Positions 25,864 through 35,472 are shown, counted from the first letter of the stretch. The stretch: 64,000 nucleotides of DNA from Bacillota bacterium (GCA_023410475.1 JAEYPS010000028.1:186001-250000); one strand, 5' to 3'. A program made the numbers and translations. Notes: generated from the sequence alone by a model not told the origin.

Positions 25864-27336
25864 ATGAACAAAAAGCTGATCGTGTGCGACATCGGAGCGT
25901 CGAGCGGGAGGGTCTTTTCAGCGGCGTATGATGGCGAAAAGCTCTCGCTCGAAGTGATTCACAGATTTTTGAATAAACCTGTTATCATCGGTGGCAGCCT
26001 TTACTGGGATATCTTCGCGCTGTATGAAGGGCTGAAGCTGGGTATCGCTTCAGCGAAGGACGCTGATTCCATAGGCATAGACTCGTTCAGCAACGATTAC
26101 CTGCTGCTTGACGGCGCGGGCGATATAATTGAGCCTGCGCACACCTACCGCGACGGGCGCACGCTTGGCATGGTAGAGCAGATGGACAAATACATCTCGC
26201 GTAAAGAGCTTTATTACCGCACAGGCCTTCAGTTTAACAGGATGAATTCGCTCTATCAGTGGCTGTCGCTCATAAAACAGCGCCCGTGGATACTTGAGGC
26301 GTCAGACGATTTGCTTTTTGTGCCCGACGCGCTGGCTTATTTTTTGACGGGTGAGAAGGTTACCGAATATACGCTGGCCAGCGTATCGCAGGCGTATAGC
26401 CCGACCCGCGGCGGCTGGGATGTGCAGCTTCTTGAGAGCATAGGCTTTCCGGTGCGGCTGCTGCAAAACATTATCCGGCCAGGTGAGACTATAGGCAGGC
26501 TTTCAGGCAAGGTTTGCGAAGAGCTCTCGGTAAAACAAATGCCGGTTATCGCTGTGGGCGGGCATGATACTGCTTCGGCCGTGGCCGCAGTGCCGAGCAA
26601 TAAAGCGAGATTCGCATATATCAGCAGCGGCACATGGTCTATAGCTGGAACGGAAATAGATAAACCGCTTATAAACGAGAGAAGCTTTCGCCACGGTCTT
26701 GCAAACGAGGGCGGCGTGGGCGGACGCATAAGGCTGCTCAAAAACGTTATGGGCCTTTGGATATTGCAGGAGTGCAGGCGGTACTGGCAGGAGCGGGGAG
26801 AGGACTACAGCTTTTCGGACCTGTCCCTGCTTGCCAAAGCGTCCGTTTGGGATAAGGATTTGTTCGATCCCGATGACGAGCTGTTTTACAAGCCGGGGCC
26901 TATGCCCGAGCTTATAGAGCGCTATTTTGAGACGCGCGGCGGGCAGGCTCCGCGTGAGGTCGGCGATGTCGTGCGCTGCGTGCTTTTGAGCCTTGCGTGC
27001 AAATACCGCTACGTGCTTGAATGCATAGAGTACGCGTGCGGTTACGAGCTTCCTGTTATCCATATCGTCGGCGGCGGCGCTCAGAATGAACTGCTCAACC
27101 AATTGACAGCGAATATTACCGGCAAGCCGGTATATGCCGGGCCTTCCGAAGCAACGGCGATGGGCAACGCCGTGGCGCAGCTGATGGCGGCGGGAGAGTT
27201 CGCGTCGCTTGGCGAAGCGAGGAGCGCGGTAATACGCAGCGCGGATATAAAAGAATTTCTTCCGGACTACAGCGAAGCATGGCGCGAGATATATGAGCGA
27301 TATATATCAGACGTCGGTCTTCCTCCTGTGAAATGA
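25864..27336 (+). CDS. rhaB: Rhamnulokinase family protein (FGGY)
   Basis: This 490-residue kinase has the features that separate rhamnulokinases from other FGGY kinases. These are DIGASSGR near residues 9-16, HRFLNKPV near 38-45, and LYWDI shortly after. The C-terminal adenosine loop reads VGGGAQNELLNQ. It likely phosphorylates L-rhamnulose or a similar 6-deoxyketose at carbon 1, feeding the aldolase encoded one base upstream. No clear rhamnose isomerase is in the window; the fucose-isomerase-like protein at 32035 is the nearest candidate. Confidence 0.83.
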   Translation: MNKKLIVCDIGASSGRVFSAAYDGEKLSLEVIHRFLNKPVIIGGSLYWDIFALYEGLKLGIASAKDADSIGIDSFSNDYLLLDGAGDIIEPAHTYRDGRTLGMVEQMDKYISRKELYYRTGLQFNRMNSLYQWLSLIKQRPWILEASDDLLFVPDALAYFLTGEKVTEYTLASVSQAYSPTRGGWDVQLLESIGFPVRLLQNIIRPGETIGRLSGKVCEELSVKQMPVIAVGGHDTASAVAAVPSNKARFAYISSGTWSIAGTEIDKPLINERSFRHGLANEGGVGGRIRLLKNVMGLWILQECRRYWQERGEDYSFSDLSLLAKASVWDKDLFDPDDELFYKPGPMPELIERYFETRGGQAPREVGDVVRCVLLSLACKYRYVLECIEYACGYELPVIHIVGGGAQNELLNQLTANITGKPVYAGPSEATAMGNAVAQLMAAGEFASLGEARSAVIRSADIKEFLPDYSEAWREIYERYISDVGLPPVK

Positions 27337-27403
27337 TTATCGGGTACTCACTTACAGCATCAAAATATCTGAATACTAAGCATATATGAGGGATAGAAAC
27401 GGT

Positions 27404-27446
27404 GAGCCGGGAAAGATTATAGATTGTGCCGGCTCTTATTTTATTT
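27404..27446 (+). terminator. Intrinsic terminator after the rhamnulokinase gene
   Basis: GAGCCGG (27404-27410) pairs with CCGGCTC (27429-27435), followed by TTATTTTATTT. It separates this operon from the DeoR-linked one. Confidence 0.75.
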
Positions 27447-27493
27447 ACGGATTTGATTGGGATAATGGCGGGTGGCAGGGCAGTTTTTTATTA

Positions 27494-27578
27494 GTTTATC
27501 TATTGACAATTGCCTACAAACAAAATAAAATAACAATAAACAATAATATAAAATAATAAACGATTCTTAATAGTTTAT
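27494..27578 (+). promoter_or_regulatory. Consensus promoter inside a cluster of GTTTAT/ATAAAC sites
   Basis: TTGACA (27503-27508), 17 bases and TAAAAT (27526-27531) make a near-consensus promoter. Around it lie GTTTAT at 27494 and 27573 and the inverse ATAAAC at 27536 and 27556. The two ATAAAC copies are 20 bases apart, nearly two helical turns. This is the arrangement expected of operators for a DeoR-type repressor, and such a gene (31197) lies in the operon. Confidence 0.65.
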
Positions 27579-27596
27579 CAAATGAAAGCGGCGATT

Positions 27597-28613
27597 ATGA
27601 AAAAGACGATTAATGTATGCTTGATAGGCGCGGGACGGGCGGGAATGATACACGCCAGAAATTTCAAATCGAAAGTCCCCGGAGCGCGCATCGCGGCGGT
27701 CGCAGACCCATATGAGCAGGCATGCCGGGAGGCGTGCGAAGAGCTTGAGATACAAAGATACTACCTCGATTACAAAGACATTTTGAATGAGGACGATATA
27801 CACGCCGTGGTCGTTGTTTCGCCCACGAAGTTTCACAAGGAAATAGTCGTAGACTGCGCGAACGCGGGCAAGCATATACTGTGCGAAAAGCCTATGGCGA
27901 TGACGGCGCAGGAATGCGACGAGATGATAGAGGCGGCGGCAAGGAACGATATAAAGCTTCAGATAGGCTTTATGCGGCGCTTCGACGAGAGCTTTCAAAA
28001 GGCGAAGGAAGCAATAGACGCGGGCTCCATCGGAGACATAGTCCATATACGGTCTATCACGAGAGGGCCGAGCAAGCCAAAAGAATGGATGTATGACATC
28101 GAAGCAAGCAACGGGCCGCTGGCCGAGGTCAACAGCCACGACATAGACTGCGTAAGATGGCTGGCGGGAAGCGACATAGTGTCGCTGTACGCTATAGCGG
28201 GCAACTACCGTAATAGGGAGATAGCAGAGCAGTACCCCGACTTTTACGACAACGTCGTTATGACGGGAGAACTCAAAAACGCAGTGCAGTTCACGATAGA
28301 AGGAGCGCAGTACGCAAGATACGGCTATGACGCGAGGGTAGAGGTATTGGGGACGAAAGGCGTCGTCCATATAGGCAGGACACAGGCGTATCACATGAAT
28401 GTGGTAAGCGAGGAGCACGGCAGCAGCTCGCCGTTCATAACGAGCTGGACGACGCTGTTTAAAGACGCGTACCTCGAAGAGGACATTCAGTTTATAGAGT
28501 GTATACTGAATGACACGGCTCCCAAAGTAACGGGAGAAGACGGCAAGGCGGCGGTGGCTGTAGTAAAGGCAGGCAACCGCTCGATAAAGGAAAAAACGAT
28601 CATCAGACTATAG
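27597..28613 (+). CDS. Gfo/Idh/MocA family oxidoreductase (inositol 2-dehydrogenase-like)
   Basis: This protein of about 338 residues has an N-terminal NAD(P)-binding Rossmann fold with GAGRAG at 11-16 and the family's C-E-K98-P motif, in which the lysine is catalytic. A later H-D pair in VNSHDIDCVRWLAG completes the usual site. Such enzymes oxidise a ring hydroxyl of a sugar or inositol, often at carbon 1, 2 or 3. I prefer the ATG at 27597, where the conserved fold begins. An in-frame ATG at 27582 is possible, and neither has a strong site. It is the first gene of the DeoR-linked operon. Confidence 0.83.
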   Translation: MKKTINVCLIGAGRAGMIHARNFKSKVPGARIAAVADPYEQACREACEELEIQRYYLDYKDILNEDDIHAVVVVSPTKFHKEIVVDCANAGKHILCEKPMAMTAQECDEMIEAAARNDIKLQIGFMRRFDESFQKAKEAIDAGSIGDIVHIRSITRGPSKPKEWMYDIEASNGPLAEVNSHDIDCVRWLAGSDIVSLYAIAGNYRNREIAEQYPDFYDNVVMTGELKNAVQFTIEGAQYARYGYDARVEVLGTKGVVHIGRTQAYHMNVVSEEHGSSSPFITSWTTLFKDAYLEEDIQFIECILNDTAPKVTGEDGKAAVAVVKAGNRSIKEKTIIRL

Positions 28614-28622
28614 GGGGCTAAC

Positions 28623-29666
28623 ATGCTGGCAGCAAGGCTATACGGACCAAGAAAACTCATCGTTGAGGAAATAGAAAAACCGAGCATAAACGCAAACGAG
28701 ATGCTTATAAAGATAAAGGCCGCGGCTGTATGCGGTACGGACATCAGGATGTATCAGAACGGCTCCGGCGACATAAGCGAGGATAACCCGAGGGTGCTGG
28801 GTCACGAGTTCGGAGGCGTTATCGATAAGGTAGGCGCTGACGTCGAGTTTTACAAAGAAGGCATGGAGGTTGCGCTCGCGCCCAACATCGGCTGCGGCAT
28901 ATGCAACAAGTGCGTCCGCGGTAACGGGCATCTTTGCGACAGCTACACCGCTTTTGGCATAAACATGGACGGAGCGTTCGCGGAGTATGTAAAGGTGCCG
29001 GAAAAGGCTATAAGGCAGGGCAACATCATGGAGCTGCCCGCCGGGCTCAAGGCGGAGGACGTTGCGCTCAACGAGCCCCTGTCGTGCGCGTATAACGGCG
29101 CTCTTGCGTGCCATATCATGCCGGGGGACTATGTGCTTATCGTGGGCGCGGGCACCATAGGGCTGTTCCACGCTAAGCTGGCGAAGATATTCGGCGCCGC
29201 AAAGATAATAATGAACGACCTTTCGGAGGATCGCCTGAAGATGTGCAAAGACATCGAGAGCGGCATAATCACATACCACGGCGACGATCTTGACGGCTTT
29301 ATAAAGGAGCAGACGAAAGGAAGAGGCGTGGACGTATGCATAACGGCCTGTCCATCTCCCGAAGTCCAGAAGAAATCGCTTGAGCTCATGGCGGAAGGCG
29401 GAAGGATAAATTTCTTCGGAGGACTGCCCAAGGCAAAAGAGAACGTTGCTATCAATACGAACATCATCCATTATAAGCAGCTCATAGTAACAGGCAGCAC
29501 AAGGGCGAGCATAGGCCATTTCAGGAAGACGCTTCAGCTTATAGCGGACGGACTGATAGACCTTACCGGCATAGTGACGGCAAGGTACAGCCTTAAAGAT
29601 ATCGGCAAGGCCTTTGAGAACGCTGAAAAAGCGATAGGCCTCAAGAGCGTTATAGAATTTCGGTAA
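28623..29666 (+). CDS. Zinc-dependent alcohol dehydrogenase family protein
   Basis: This 347-residue medium-chain dehydrogenase has catalytic zinc ligands C37, H61 and E62 and the structural zinc set C91, C94, C97 and C105. A Rossmann motif GAGTIG lies near 178-183. It is a distant paralogue of the protein at 23217. The gene starts nine bases after the Gfo/Idh gene, with GGGG upstream, and ends 13 bases before the FGGY kinase. The substrate is probably a polyol or keto-sugar met earlier or later in the same pathway. Confidence 0.84.
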   Translation: MLAARLYGPRKLIVEEIEKPSINANEMLIKIKAAAVCGTDIRMYQNGSGDISEDNPRVLGHEFGGVIDKVGADVEFYKEGMEVALAPNIGCGICNKCVRGNGHLCDSYTAFGINMDGAFAEYVKVPEKAIRQGNIMELPAGLKAEDVALNEPLSCAYNGALACHIMPGDYVLIVGAGTIGLFHAKLAKIFGAAKIIMNDLSEDRLKMCKDIESGIITYHGDDLDGFIKEQTKGRGVDVCITACPSPEVQKKSLELMAEGGRINFFGGLPKAKENVAINTNIIHYKQLIVTGSTRASIGHFRKTLQLIADGLIDLTGIVTARYSLKDIGKAFENAEKAIGLKSVIEFR

Positions 29667-29679
29667 AGTTGGTGCATGT

Positions 29680-31200
29680 ATGGCGAATTATCTTATCGGC
29701 GTTGATATCGGCACACAGGGAACAAAGGCTAACCTATACGACGAGGAAGGGCGCATAATAAGCAGCAGCTTTGAAGCGTCGAATCTCTTAAGCCCTAAGA
29801 CCGGAGAGGTATATCAGGAGGCGGACGAGATATTTTCATCCGTCATCAACACTGTAAAAGACGTCGTCGTGAAGAGCGGAGTTGACGCGTCCGAGATACG
29901 CGCGATGGGTATGGACTCGCAGATGGCGGGCATCATGGGCATCGATAAGGATTTTGAGGCCGCCACATACTATGACAGCTGGCTCGACACGAAGTGCGCA
30001 AATTATATCGCCGAGATAAAGCGCCTCGCCGGCAGAAGATCTATAGAATTGAACGGAGCGCCCGTAACGTACACGCACGGCCCGAAGGTGCTGTGGTGGA
30101 AAAACGAGCGCCCCGATGTTTATAACAACATAGCGAAATTCGTGCTGCCGCATATATACGTAGGAGGAAAGCTCTGCGGTCTCAAATCGGACGAAGCGGT
30201 GACGGATTACACATGTATACACTTCAGCGGTTTTGCCGACAACCTGAACAAGACGTGGTCGGACGAGCTTCTGGAGACGTTCGGCGTTAAAAGAGATAAG
30301 CTCCCCGACATAGCCGAGCCATGGAAGGTCGTAGGGAAGCTGAAAAGAGAATACGCCTCGGCGTGCGGGCTTATGGAAGGGCTGCCTGTGGTCGCCGGGT
30401 GCGGAGATTCCGCCGCTACATGCCTTGGGGCGGGAATAGTCAAACCCGGACAGGTCTTCGATGTTGCGGGAACGGCATCTATACTGTCGTGCTGCGTCGA
30501 TACATACAGACCCGATACAAAGCATGAGGCGCTCATGTTTATGCGGTCGGTGATAGACGGGCTGTGGATGCCCCTAGCGTACATAAACGGCGGAGGTATG
30601 TGCCTCAAATGGTATAAGGACGATATAGCGGGCGCTGACTGCGGCCTTGACTATCAGACGCTCGAGCGCGAAGCGGGCGAAGTCCGGCCGGGAAGCGAAG
30701 GGCTGATATTCCTGCCCCATTTCGCGGGAAGGGTATGCCCGAACGATCCGGATGTAAGAGGCAGCTTTATTGGCCTTAACCTGTCGCACAAGCGCGGGCA
30801 CCTCTTCCGCGCTATTATGGAAGGCATAGCTTACGAGTATAAGTATTATCTCGAGGTTATAAAAGACACAGGCATAGACACCGAGATACAAAGCGTGTTC
30901 GGAATGGGCGGGGGAGCTAAGAGCGAACTCTTCAATAAAATAAAGGCCGACGTTTTGGGGCTGCCTTATGTACAGCTTCAAAACGTTGATACAGCAACGC
31001 TGGGCAGCGCCATCGTTGCCGGTTTCGGCATTGGGATGTACAATGATATCGCAAAGACCGCTGAAGGATTCAAAAGGCTGGGCTCCAAGGTCGCGAGCGA
31101 CCTCGAAGCATATGAGAGCTATGCTCCTTATACAAAAGCCTACCTCGAATCGTTTCCGGCGCTGGGCAAAATATTTCATACATTGGGGGTAATTCAATGA
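29680..31200 (+). CDS. FGGY family carbohydrate kinase (xylulokinase-like), second copy
   Basis: This 506-residue kinase has the phosphate loop GVDIGTQGTKANLYD near residues 7-21, a DSQMAGIMG segment, a probable catalytic aspartate in VAGCGDSAATC and a C-terminal adenosine loop MGGGAKSELFNK. It is only distantly similar to the kinase at 15803 and likely acts on a different ketose or polyol. Its stop codon overlaps the DeoR start in ATGA, which couples the two and supports local regulation by that repressor. Confidence 0.85.
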   Translation: MANYLIGVDIGTQGTKANLYDEEGRIISSSFEASNLLSPKTGEVYQEADEIFSSVINTVKDVVVKSGVDASEIRAMGMDSQMAGIMGIDKDFEAATYYDSWLDTKCANYIAEIKRLAGRRSIELNGAPVTYTHGPKVLWWKNERPDVYNNIAKFVLPHIYVGGKLCGLKSDEAVTDYTCIHFSGFADNLNKTWSDELLETFGVKRDKLPDIAEPWKVVGKLKREYASACGLMEGLPVVAGCGDSAATCLGAGIVKPGQVFDVAGTASILSCCVDTYRPDTKHEALMFMRSVIDGLWMPLAYINGGGMCLKWYKDDIAGADCGLDYQTLEREAGEVRPGSEGLIFLPHFAGRVCPNDPDVRGSFIGLNLSHKRGHLFRAIMEGIAYEYKYYLEVIKDTGIDTEIQSVFGMGGGAKSELFNKIKADVLGLPYVQLQNVDTATLGSAIVAGFGIGMYNDIAKTAEGFKRLGSKVASDLEAYESYAPYTKAYLESFPALGKIFHTLGVIQ

Positions 31201-31985
31201 GCGGCCAACCTGTTAATGAATCCATGTTTGCTGAAGAGCGAAAGAACGCTATCGCCGAGTACATCCACAAGAACAGAAAATCGACCGTAAACGAGCTGTG
31301 CAGGATATTCAAGGTCTCGCCCGCTACGATAAGAAACGACCTCAACGAGCTTGAGAACGCGGGGCTGTTAAAGCGTACGCACGGCGGCGCGATACCCAAC
31401 ATAAAGGCTAATTACGAACTCAACTCAAACCAGAAGAAAGTAGAGCAGCTTAAAGAGAAGGAGGCTATCGCGAAGAAGGCTCTTAATTACGTTGAAGACG
31501 GCGATACAATAGCTATAGACACCGGCACTACGACGCTGTGTTTCGCGAAGCTGCTCGTTTCTAAAAAGAATCTGACCATAGTCACAAACGATATCGAGAT
31601 CGCGGGGTTTCTGGAGGAGAATTCGGAGTTTGACATCGTGCTTATCGGAGGCAGGGTGCGAAAAGGCTTCCACTGCAGCGTAGGCCCTATAGCGCTTCGG
31701 TGCCTTGAAGGGCTGAGCGTAGACAAAGCGTTCGTGGCGAGCAACTCCATCAGCGTTAAGAACGGCCTCACTACCCCCAGCATAGAGCTGGCGCAGATAA
31801 AGACGAGCCTTATTGGCTTTGCGGAAGAGGTATACCTTTTAAGCGACAGCAGCAAGTTCGGCAGGGCCTCGTTCGTAAAATTCGCCGATATAGGCAAAAT
31901 CGACACTATAGTAACCGACAACGGGCTGCCCGCAGCGCAGATAAGCGAACTTGAGCAGCAGGGGATTGCCGTTGACATCGCGTGA
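31197..31985 (+). CDS. DeoR/GlpR family transcriptional regulator
   Basis: This 262-residue regulator has an N-terminal winged helix-turn-helix (about 13-65, VNELCRIFKVSPATIRNDLNEL followed by the conserved GLLKRTHGGA) and a C-terminal DeoR sensor domain with the phosphate-sugar binding segment DTGTTT near 103-108. Members usually repress sugar operons and are released by a phosphorylated sugar. The GTTTAT/ATAAAC cluster at 27494-27578 is the likely operator, making this an autoregulated operon. Confidence 0.9.
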   Translation: MSGQPVNESMFAEERKNAIAEYIHKNRKSTVNELCRIFKVSPATIRNDLNELENAGLLKRTHGGAIPNIKANYELNSNQKKVEQLKEKEAIAKKALNYVEDGDTIAIDTGTTTLCFAKLLVSKKNLTIVTNDIEIAGFLEENSEFDIVLIGGRVRKGFHCSVGPIALRCLEGLSVDKAFVASNSISVKNGLTTPSIELAQIKTSLIGFAEEVYLLSDSSKFGRASFVKFADIGKIDTIVTDNGLPAAQISELEQQGIAVDIA

Positions 31986-32034
31986 ATAATGATAAAGCCA
32001 ATAGTTAAAAAATCTTTAGAAAAGGATGACAGAT

Positions 32035-33363
32035 ATGCTGACACGTCTGGTACCGTTGTATTTTTCCGCCGCTAATGAAAGAGAACGCAAGGAGTTTTCT
32101 GAGCAATTACTGCGGCTAAAAGAGATGTATGGCGACGTCGCGGAATTTTTAGAGCCCGTTATGGTAGGAGAGCAGCTGCCGACGGCTGACGCTGTCCTTT
32201 TTCCTCAGCTTATAGGCGCGGCGTTCAGGGAGATGGACAGTCTTAAAAGCATAACGCTGCCTGTTATAGTGCTTACATCTAAGTTCGGCACGGTGGAGAT
32301 GTGGGACTGGGAGATAGTCACGTATCTGCGTCAAAAAGGGCTTAATGTGTTCTCGCCTTACAACACAGAGCTTGCTAAAGTGATACTGCGGGCGATAGCA
32401 GCTAAAAAGACGCTCGCGTCGGGAGGCAAATTTCTGATGCTTCAGGACAGCCCCGGAGAAGGCATGCAGGCGAATATATTCAAGCGCTTCTACTGGTGGG
32501 AAGAGGAATGTACGCGCATAATGCAGGACACGTTCGGCATGCAGCTTATATACCGCAGCTGGAAGCAGGTCGGCGATCGCGCGAAGCAGATCAGCGACGA
32601 CGAGGCTCGAAGAGCGTCGAAAGACTGGAACGTATGCGTTGAGGGCGTTCCCGAGGCGAACTATCTGCGCGCCGTCAAGATATACGTAGCCGTAAAAGAG
32701 CTCATAAATGAAATAGGCGGCGTAGAGGGCGTGGGCAGCAACTGCCTAAACGAGTCTTTTGGCGCGGATACGACACCGTGCCTCGCGTGGACGATGATGT
32801 TTGAAAAAGACGACACCATCTGGGCGTGCGAGGGCGACACGCTGACGCTTCTCAGCACGTTCATATTATACCGCTCGCTCAAAGCCCCCATCATGATGAC
32901 GAATATCTATCCGTTCCTTGTGGGTATGGCGGCGCTCGCGCATGAAAAGATAGACAAATTCCCCGACATCAACGACCCCGATAACCACGCACTCGGCGTT
33001 CACTGCGGCTATTTCGGACTTGCGCCGCGCCCGTTTTGCACAAAGTGGTGCGTGCGCCCCAAGGTGCTCGGCATCGTGGACGACAACGCGATTATGATAG
33101 ATTGCGAATTTCAAAAAGGCCCCATAACGCTGACTAAGATAGATTCGAGCTTTAAAAAGCTTACCATTATAGAAGCCGAGATAGAAGATTACGTGCAGTA
33201 CCCCGGATCGGACTGCAGGAACGGCGCTCTGATACGCTATAAGGACGGCCACAAGGTCATGGATTCGCTCTCGTCCCATCATCAGCTTATTATCGCGGGA
33301 AACAAGGTTCCGCAGCTCATACAGCTTGCCAAAGTTTTCGGTTGGGAAACGGAAATTTTGTAA
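32035..33363 (+). CDS. L-fucose/L-arabinose isomerase family protein
   Basis: This 442-residue protein belongs to the broad fucose/arabinose isomerase superfamily (COG2407 type), which converts aldoses to ketoses with manganese. A glutamate in NCLNESF and an aspartate/glutamate pair in WACEGDT fit the metal site, and a histidine in GVHCGYF fits the third ligand. I start at ATG 32035 because AAAGG lies nine bases upstream; the in-frame ATG at 32026 touches that site. It may supply ketose to the kinases at 25864 or 29680. The natural sugar is unknown, and true fucose isomerases are longer. Confidence 0.7.
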   Translation: MLTRLVPLYFSAANERERKEFSEQLLRLKEMYGDVAEFLEPVMVGEQLPTADAVLFPQLIGAAFREMDSLKSITLPVIVLTSKFGTVEMWDWEIVTYLRQKGLNVFSPYNTELAKVILRAIAAKKTLASGGKFLMLQDSPGEGMQANIFKRFYWWEEECTRIMQDTFGMQLIYRSWKQVGDRAKQISDDEARRASKDWNVCVEGVPEANYLRAVKIYVAVKELINEIGGVEGVGSNCLNESFGADTTPCLAWTMMFEKDDTIWACEGDTLTLLSTFILYRSLKAPIMMTNIYPFLVGMAALAHEKIDKFPDINDPDNHALGVHCGYFGLAPRPFCTKWCVRPKVLGIVDDNAIMIDCEFQKGPITLTKIDSSFKKLTIIEAEIEDYVQYPGSDCRNGALIRYKDGHKVMDSLSSHHQLIIAGNKVPQLIQLAKVFGWETEIL

Positions 33364-33388
33364 TAATAAAAATAAAGGAGAATGAGCT

Positions 33389-34249
33389 ATGAAGATTGGT
33401 ATTGATAGTTATTGCTACCACAGGTTTTTCGGCGAAGTATACCCCGATCAGGAGCCTGCGCCAAAGAAGATGACCATGGGAGATTTTCTTACAAGGGCTC
33501 AGGAACTGGGTGTTGACGGCGTTTCGCTGGAATCGTGTTTTTTCGAGTCGTTTGATGATTCGTACATTAAAGACCTCAAAGCGCAGCTCGACGAATACTG
33601 CTTTGACCGCGTATTCGCATGGGGACATCCCGACGGGCTTGAGAGAGGAAAGAACGAAGAAGCGTTTAAGGAGATGAAGGCGCTGATACCCACTGCGAAA
33701 CTGATGGGAGCGGACGTAATGCGCGTTACCGGCTCGTCGCTGATGTTCAGGCATGAGCCTCACGGCCCGCAGATAGAAGCGCTTACAAAGCAGTTTAAGG
33801 AAGCGGTGAAGATAGCGGAAGACAACGACATAAAGCTGGCTGTAGAAAACCACATAGACTACACCGGCGAAGAGATACTGCAGCTTGTCGAGAACGTCGG
33901 CTCGCCTAATTTCGGCGTCAACTTCGATACGGGCAACTTCCTGCGACTGCTCGACGACCCCATCAGGGCTATGGAGATACTCGCGCCGTATGTGTTCGCG
34001 GTGCACCTAAAAGACCTTCAGGTCAACCCGCGCATGGCTCGCCCCAATGACTGGTTCTTCTTCTCGGGCGTTCCGGTGGGCGAAGGGCTCATCGACAACC
34101 AGGCACTGGCGAACATACTCAATAAGACTGACTTTAATGGCTTCCTCGCCGTCGAGATAGACCATCCGCATTACGACTGGATGAACAGAGAAGACGAGTG
34201 CGTAGAGAAGAGCGTTGCGGGCTTAAAGAAAATAGTTAGTTCGCTTTAA
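33389..34249 (+). CDS. Sugar phosphate isomerase/epimerase family TIM barrel, second copy
   Basis: This 286-residue metal-dependent TIM barrel shows likely ligands in AVENHIDY (glutamate), VNFDTGNF (aspartate), FAVHLKDLQ (histidine) and AVEIDHPHYD (glutamate). It is shorter than the copy at 22222 and only distantly related. AAAGGAG fixes the start. It is encoded directly before a Gfo/Idh oxidoreductase. In known C-glycoside and 3-keto-glycoside pathways, a Gfo/Idh oxidase is paired with a TIM-barrel lyase or hydratase of this superfamily, so that role is possible here. Ordinary epimerase activity is equally possible. Confidence 0.78.
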   Translation: MKIGIDSYCYHRFFGEVYPDQEPAPKKMTMGDFLTRAQELGVDGVSLESCFFESFDDSYIKDLKAQLDEYCFDRVFAWGHPDGLERGKNEEAFKEMKALIPTAKLMGADVMRVTGSSLMFRHEPHGPQIEALTKQFKEAVKIAEDNDIKLAVENHIDYTGEEILQLVENVGSPNFGVNFDTGNFLRLLDDPIRAMEILAPYVFAVHLKDLQVNPRMARPNDWFFFSGVPVGEGLIDNQALANILNKTDFNGFLAVEIDHPHYDWMNREDECVEKSVAGLKKIVSSL

Positions 34250-34268
34250 AAATCGGGGTGAATGTGAG

Positions 34269-35429
34269 ATGAAAAAGAAACTGAATGTTTTGCTAATAGG
34301 CAAAGGCTTCATGGGCAAGCTGCACAGCCATATGTGGCGTACGGTAGACAAGATATTCGACGTAGAGTATGAGCCTGTATTAAAGATAGCCGCGGGAACG
34401 GACGAGGCCGCGACAAAAGCGTTTGCCGAGAGGTGGGGCTTCGAGGAATACACTACGGACTGGAAGAAAGCGATAGAGCGAGACGATATAGACGTCGTCG
34501 ATATAGTTACGCCCACATATCTGCATAAGGATATGGTCATCCATGCAGCAAAGAACAAAAAGCATATATTCTGCGAGAAGCCGTTTACACTGACCGTGGC
34601 GGACGCTGAGGAGATGCTTGCCGAGTGCGAAAAGGCAGGAATACTGCACTATCTCAACCACAACTACCGCAGAGTGCCAGCCGTCGCGTACGCTAAGCGG
34701 CTTATAGACGAAGGTAAAATAGGTGAGATATACCACTTCAGGGGAGCGTATCTGCAGGACTGGATTATGGACGACAACTTCCCGCTGACGTGGCACCTCA
34801 AAAAAGAGACGGCTGGAGGCGGGCCGCTTTACGACCTAGCGTCCCACTCGCTCGACCTAGCGAGGTATCTCGTGGGCGAGATAGAAAGCGTATCCGCTAA
34901 CCTTCGCACGTATATAGAAGAAAGGCCTCTGCCCGGCGCGGGCTCCGCTACGTTCTCGAAGGGCTCGGCAGAAGCCGCGGAGAAAGGCAAAGTGACCGTA
35001 GACGACGCGTGCTTTATAATCATGGAGTTCGCCGGAAAGAGGACGCTCGGCTCGTGCGACGTTTCGCGCTTCGCGGGCGGAAGACGCAACTACAACTACT
35101 TTGAGATATACGGCTCTAAGGGCAGCCTTACATGGAACCTTGAGCGCATGGACGAGCTCAACTATTTAAGCGCCGATGACGCCGAGCCTGAGCAGGGTTT
35201 CAGAAACATAATGGCGACATACGGCTCTCATCCGTATACGGGCAACTGGTGGGCGCCCGGGCATCTGGTGGGATACGAGACCACGTTTGTGAACGCCGCG
35301 TACGATTATCTTATCGCGCTTGCCAAGGGCGAGAAGGTAACGCCTGACTTCAGCGACGGCCTTCAGATAATAAAGACGCTTGACGCCGTTAAGAAATCCG
35401 CGGCTACAGGAGCTAAGGTCAAGGTCTGA
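34269..35429 (+). CDS. Gfo/Idh/MocA family oxidoreductase, second copy
   Basis: This 386-residue oxidoreductase is longer than the copy at 27597. GKGFMG at 11-16 is the dinucleotide motif, and K104 in FCEKP is the likely catalytic lysine. The C-terminal domain contains DLASHSLDLARYLVG with the expected histidine and aspartate. The long second domain resembles members acting on glycosides or amino-sugars. It is the last gene of this block, followed by a hairpin at 35440. It probably oxidises a sugar hydroxyl with NAD(P) retained in the site, as in GH109-like and DgpA-like proteins, but that is inference. Confidence 0.83.
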   Translation: MKKKLNVLLIGKGFMGKLHSHMWRTVDKIFDVEYEPVLKIAAGTDEAATKAFAERWGFEEYTTDWKKAIERDDIDVVDIVTPTYLHKDMVIHAAKNKKHIFCEKPFTLTVADAEEMLAECEKAGILHYLNHNYRRVPAVAYAKRLIDEGKIGEIYHFRGAYLQDWIMDDNFPLTWHLKKETAGGGPLYDLASHSLDLARYLVGEIESVSANLRTYIEERPLPGAGSATFSKGSAEAAEKGKVTVDDACFIIMEFAGKRTLGSCDVSRFAGGRRNYNYFEIYGSKGSLTWNLERMDELNYLSADDAEPEQGFRNIMATYGSHPYTGNWWAPGHLVGYETTFVNAAYDYLIALAKGEKVTPDFSDGLQIIKTLDAVKKSAATGAKVKV

Positions 35430-35439
35430 TATTAAACAT

Positions 35440-35472
35440 TTGGAGCGGCAGAACATGTTTTTGCCGCTCCAA
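35440..35472 (+). terminator. Hairpin ending the DeoR-linked operon
   Basis: TTGGAGCGGCA (35440-35450) pairs perfectly with TGCCGCTCCAA (35462-35472). A second small stem, CCCGC/GCGGG, follows near 35489. Confidence 0.65.
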
